Source: an uncultured Eubacterium sp. (GTDB lineage Bacteria; Bacillota; Clostridia; Lachnospirales; Lachnospiraceae). From it: a DNA stretch of 13,784 nt. The notes under the pieces were generated by a model. That model did not search any database and had not been told where the DNA came from. It saw only the letters and a program-made list of their open reading frames with translations. Shown piece by piece: positions 13,041 through 13,784 of this stretch. Numbering within the stretch: the stretch's first letter is position 1; every line of letters starts with the position of its first letter. A program made the translations under genes and the position numbers. The stretch spans positions 1-13,784 of the forward strand of contig CAJUDA010000036.1 of NCBI GenBank assembly GCA_910584875.1. The letters run 5' to 3'.

Positions 13041-13784
13041 ATGAAAAAGATCACGATTCTTGGAGCTACCGGCTCCATTGGTACCCAGACACTGGATGTG
13101 GTACGGCGTAATCCGGGGGATTTTGAAGTGGTAGCGCTGACAGCCAGTGAAAATGTGCAGAAGATGGCAGAACTGATCCGGGAGTTTTCTCCTGCCTATG
13201 CTGTTATGAAGAATGAAGAAAAGGCAAAAGAATTAAAAGACATACTTTCTTCGCCAGACTGTCAGATCCTGCACGGTATGGACGGATTTATCCGGGTGAG
13301 CACATTGCCGCAGGTTGAGGTGGTGGTGGCCGCCATGGTAGGCATGATCGGACTGCGGCCTGTGATGGAGGCGATCCGTGCCGGGAAGGATATTGCCCTT
13401 GCCAACAAAGAAACACTTGTGACAGCAGGGCATATTATTATGCCGCTGGCAGAGGAATATGGTGTGGATATCCTGCCTATTGATAGTGAGCATTCAGCGA
13501 TCTTCCAGTGCCTGAACGGAGAGAAGAAAAGGCAGATTGAGACGATTTATCTGACGGCGTCCGGCGGACCATTTCGTCATAGTACAAAAAAGGAACTGGA
13601 GAGTGTCACGGTAGAACAGGCACTGGCACACCCCAACTGGTTTATGGGTCCGAAGATCACAGTGGACTCGGCTACCATGATCAATAAAGGGCTTGAGATC
13701 ATTGAGGCGAAATGGCTGTTTGGTGTGGAACTGGAACAGATCCACGTATTGGTTCAGCCACAGAGCATTATCCATTCTATGGTT
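13041..13784 (+). CDS. dxr: 1-deoxy-D-xylulose 5-phosphate reductoisomerase (3' end outside window)
   Basis: The frame is open from ATG 13041 to the window end: 248 residues of a protein usually about 380-400 long. The enzyme converts DXP to 2-C-methyl-D-erythritol 4-phosphate with NADPH, the first committed step of the MEP isoprenoid pathway. Seen: N-terminal NADPH-binding ILGATGSIGTQTLDV, ALANKETLV (about 119-127), the metal-binding DSEHSAIFQ (D148, E150), TASGGPFR (about 172-179), and NWFMGPKITVDSATMINKGLE. GGAGG (13030-13034) lies 6 bases upstream. It follows cdsA by 27 bases and supplies the precursors that UppS uses. In related bacteria an rseP-type protease gene often follows; that lies outside this window. 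Confidence 0.96.
   Translation, partial: MKKITILGATGSIGTQTLDVVRRNPGDFEVVALTASENVQKMAELIREFSPAYAVMKNEEKAKELKDILSSPDCQILHGMDGFIRVSTLPQVEVVVAAMVGMIGLRPVMEAIRAGKDIALANKETLVTAGHIIMPLAEEYGVDILPIDSEHSAIFQCLNGEKKRQIETIYLTASGGPFRHSTKKELESVTVEQALAHPNWFMGPKITVDSATMINKGLEIIEAKWLFGVELEQIHVLVQPQSIIHSMV

Overview
The window looks like a Clostridia chromosome, most likely Lachnospiraceae. This rests on gene order, protein style, strong AGGAGG-type ribosome sites, frequent TTG starts and moderate GC. No rRNA or tRNA gene is present to place it more precisely. All supported genes lie on the + strand, and both ends cut through genes.

Bases 1 to about 1450 are visibly more AT-rich than the rest and look like an accessory or mobile-element remnant. 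They hold the 3' part of a proline-iminopeptidase-like alpha/beta hydrolase, a tiny zinc-ribbon 'cysteine-rich KTR' protein of the kind found in Tn916-like elements, and a KilA-N domain gene that seems damaged at both ends. The foreign DNA appears to stop just before a pair of identical palindromes and an extended -10 promoter.

Bases 1500-5300 encode two adjacent half-transporters of the ABC exporter type, probably forming a heterodimer. Bases 5300-7885 carry a separate promoter and a two-gene unit. The first gene encodes a cytoplasmic fusion of a ParB-like N-terminal region to a BMP/PnrA-type (nucleoside-binding) domain. The second, overlapping by 4 bases, encodes a metallophosphoesterase. 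This pair is the best candidate here for a poorly described system, perhaps a ligand-sensing nucleotide-metabolising module.

Bases 7900-13784 form one long envelope and translation cluster: a membrane-anchored polysaccharide deacetylase, a bactofilin with a long acidic N-terminus, then pyrH, frr, uppS, cdsA and dxr. The order pyrH-frr-uppS-cdsA-dxr is widely conserved and links UMP kinase and ribosome recycling to undecaprenyl-phosphate, CDP-diacylglycerol and isoprenoid precursor synthesis. Placing a cell-wall deacetylase and a cytoskeletal bactofilin upstream, where rpsB-tsf often sit, suggests coordination with envelope growth.

The most interesting non-coding or hidden signals are: a textbook ribosome site and double ATG inside the bactofilin gene, predicting a short isoform; mutually exclusive stems in the frr-uppS gap, one of which buries the uppS ribosome site; a modular palindromic repeat between uppS and cdsA; and dyads overlapping three promoters. 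Two enzymes carry substitutions at usually conserved catalytic positions (deacetylase motif 5 and phosphoesterase motif I).
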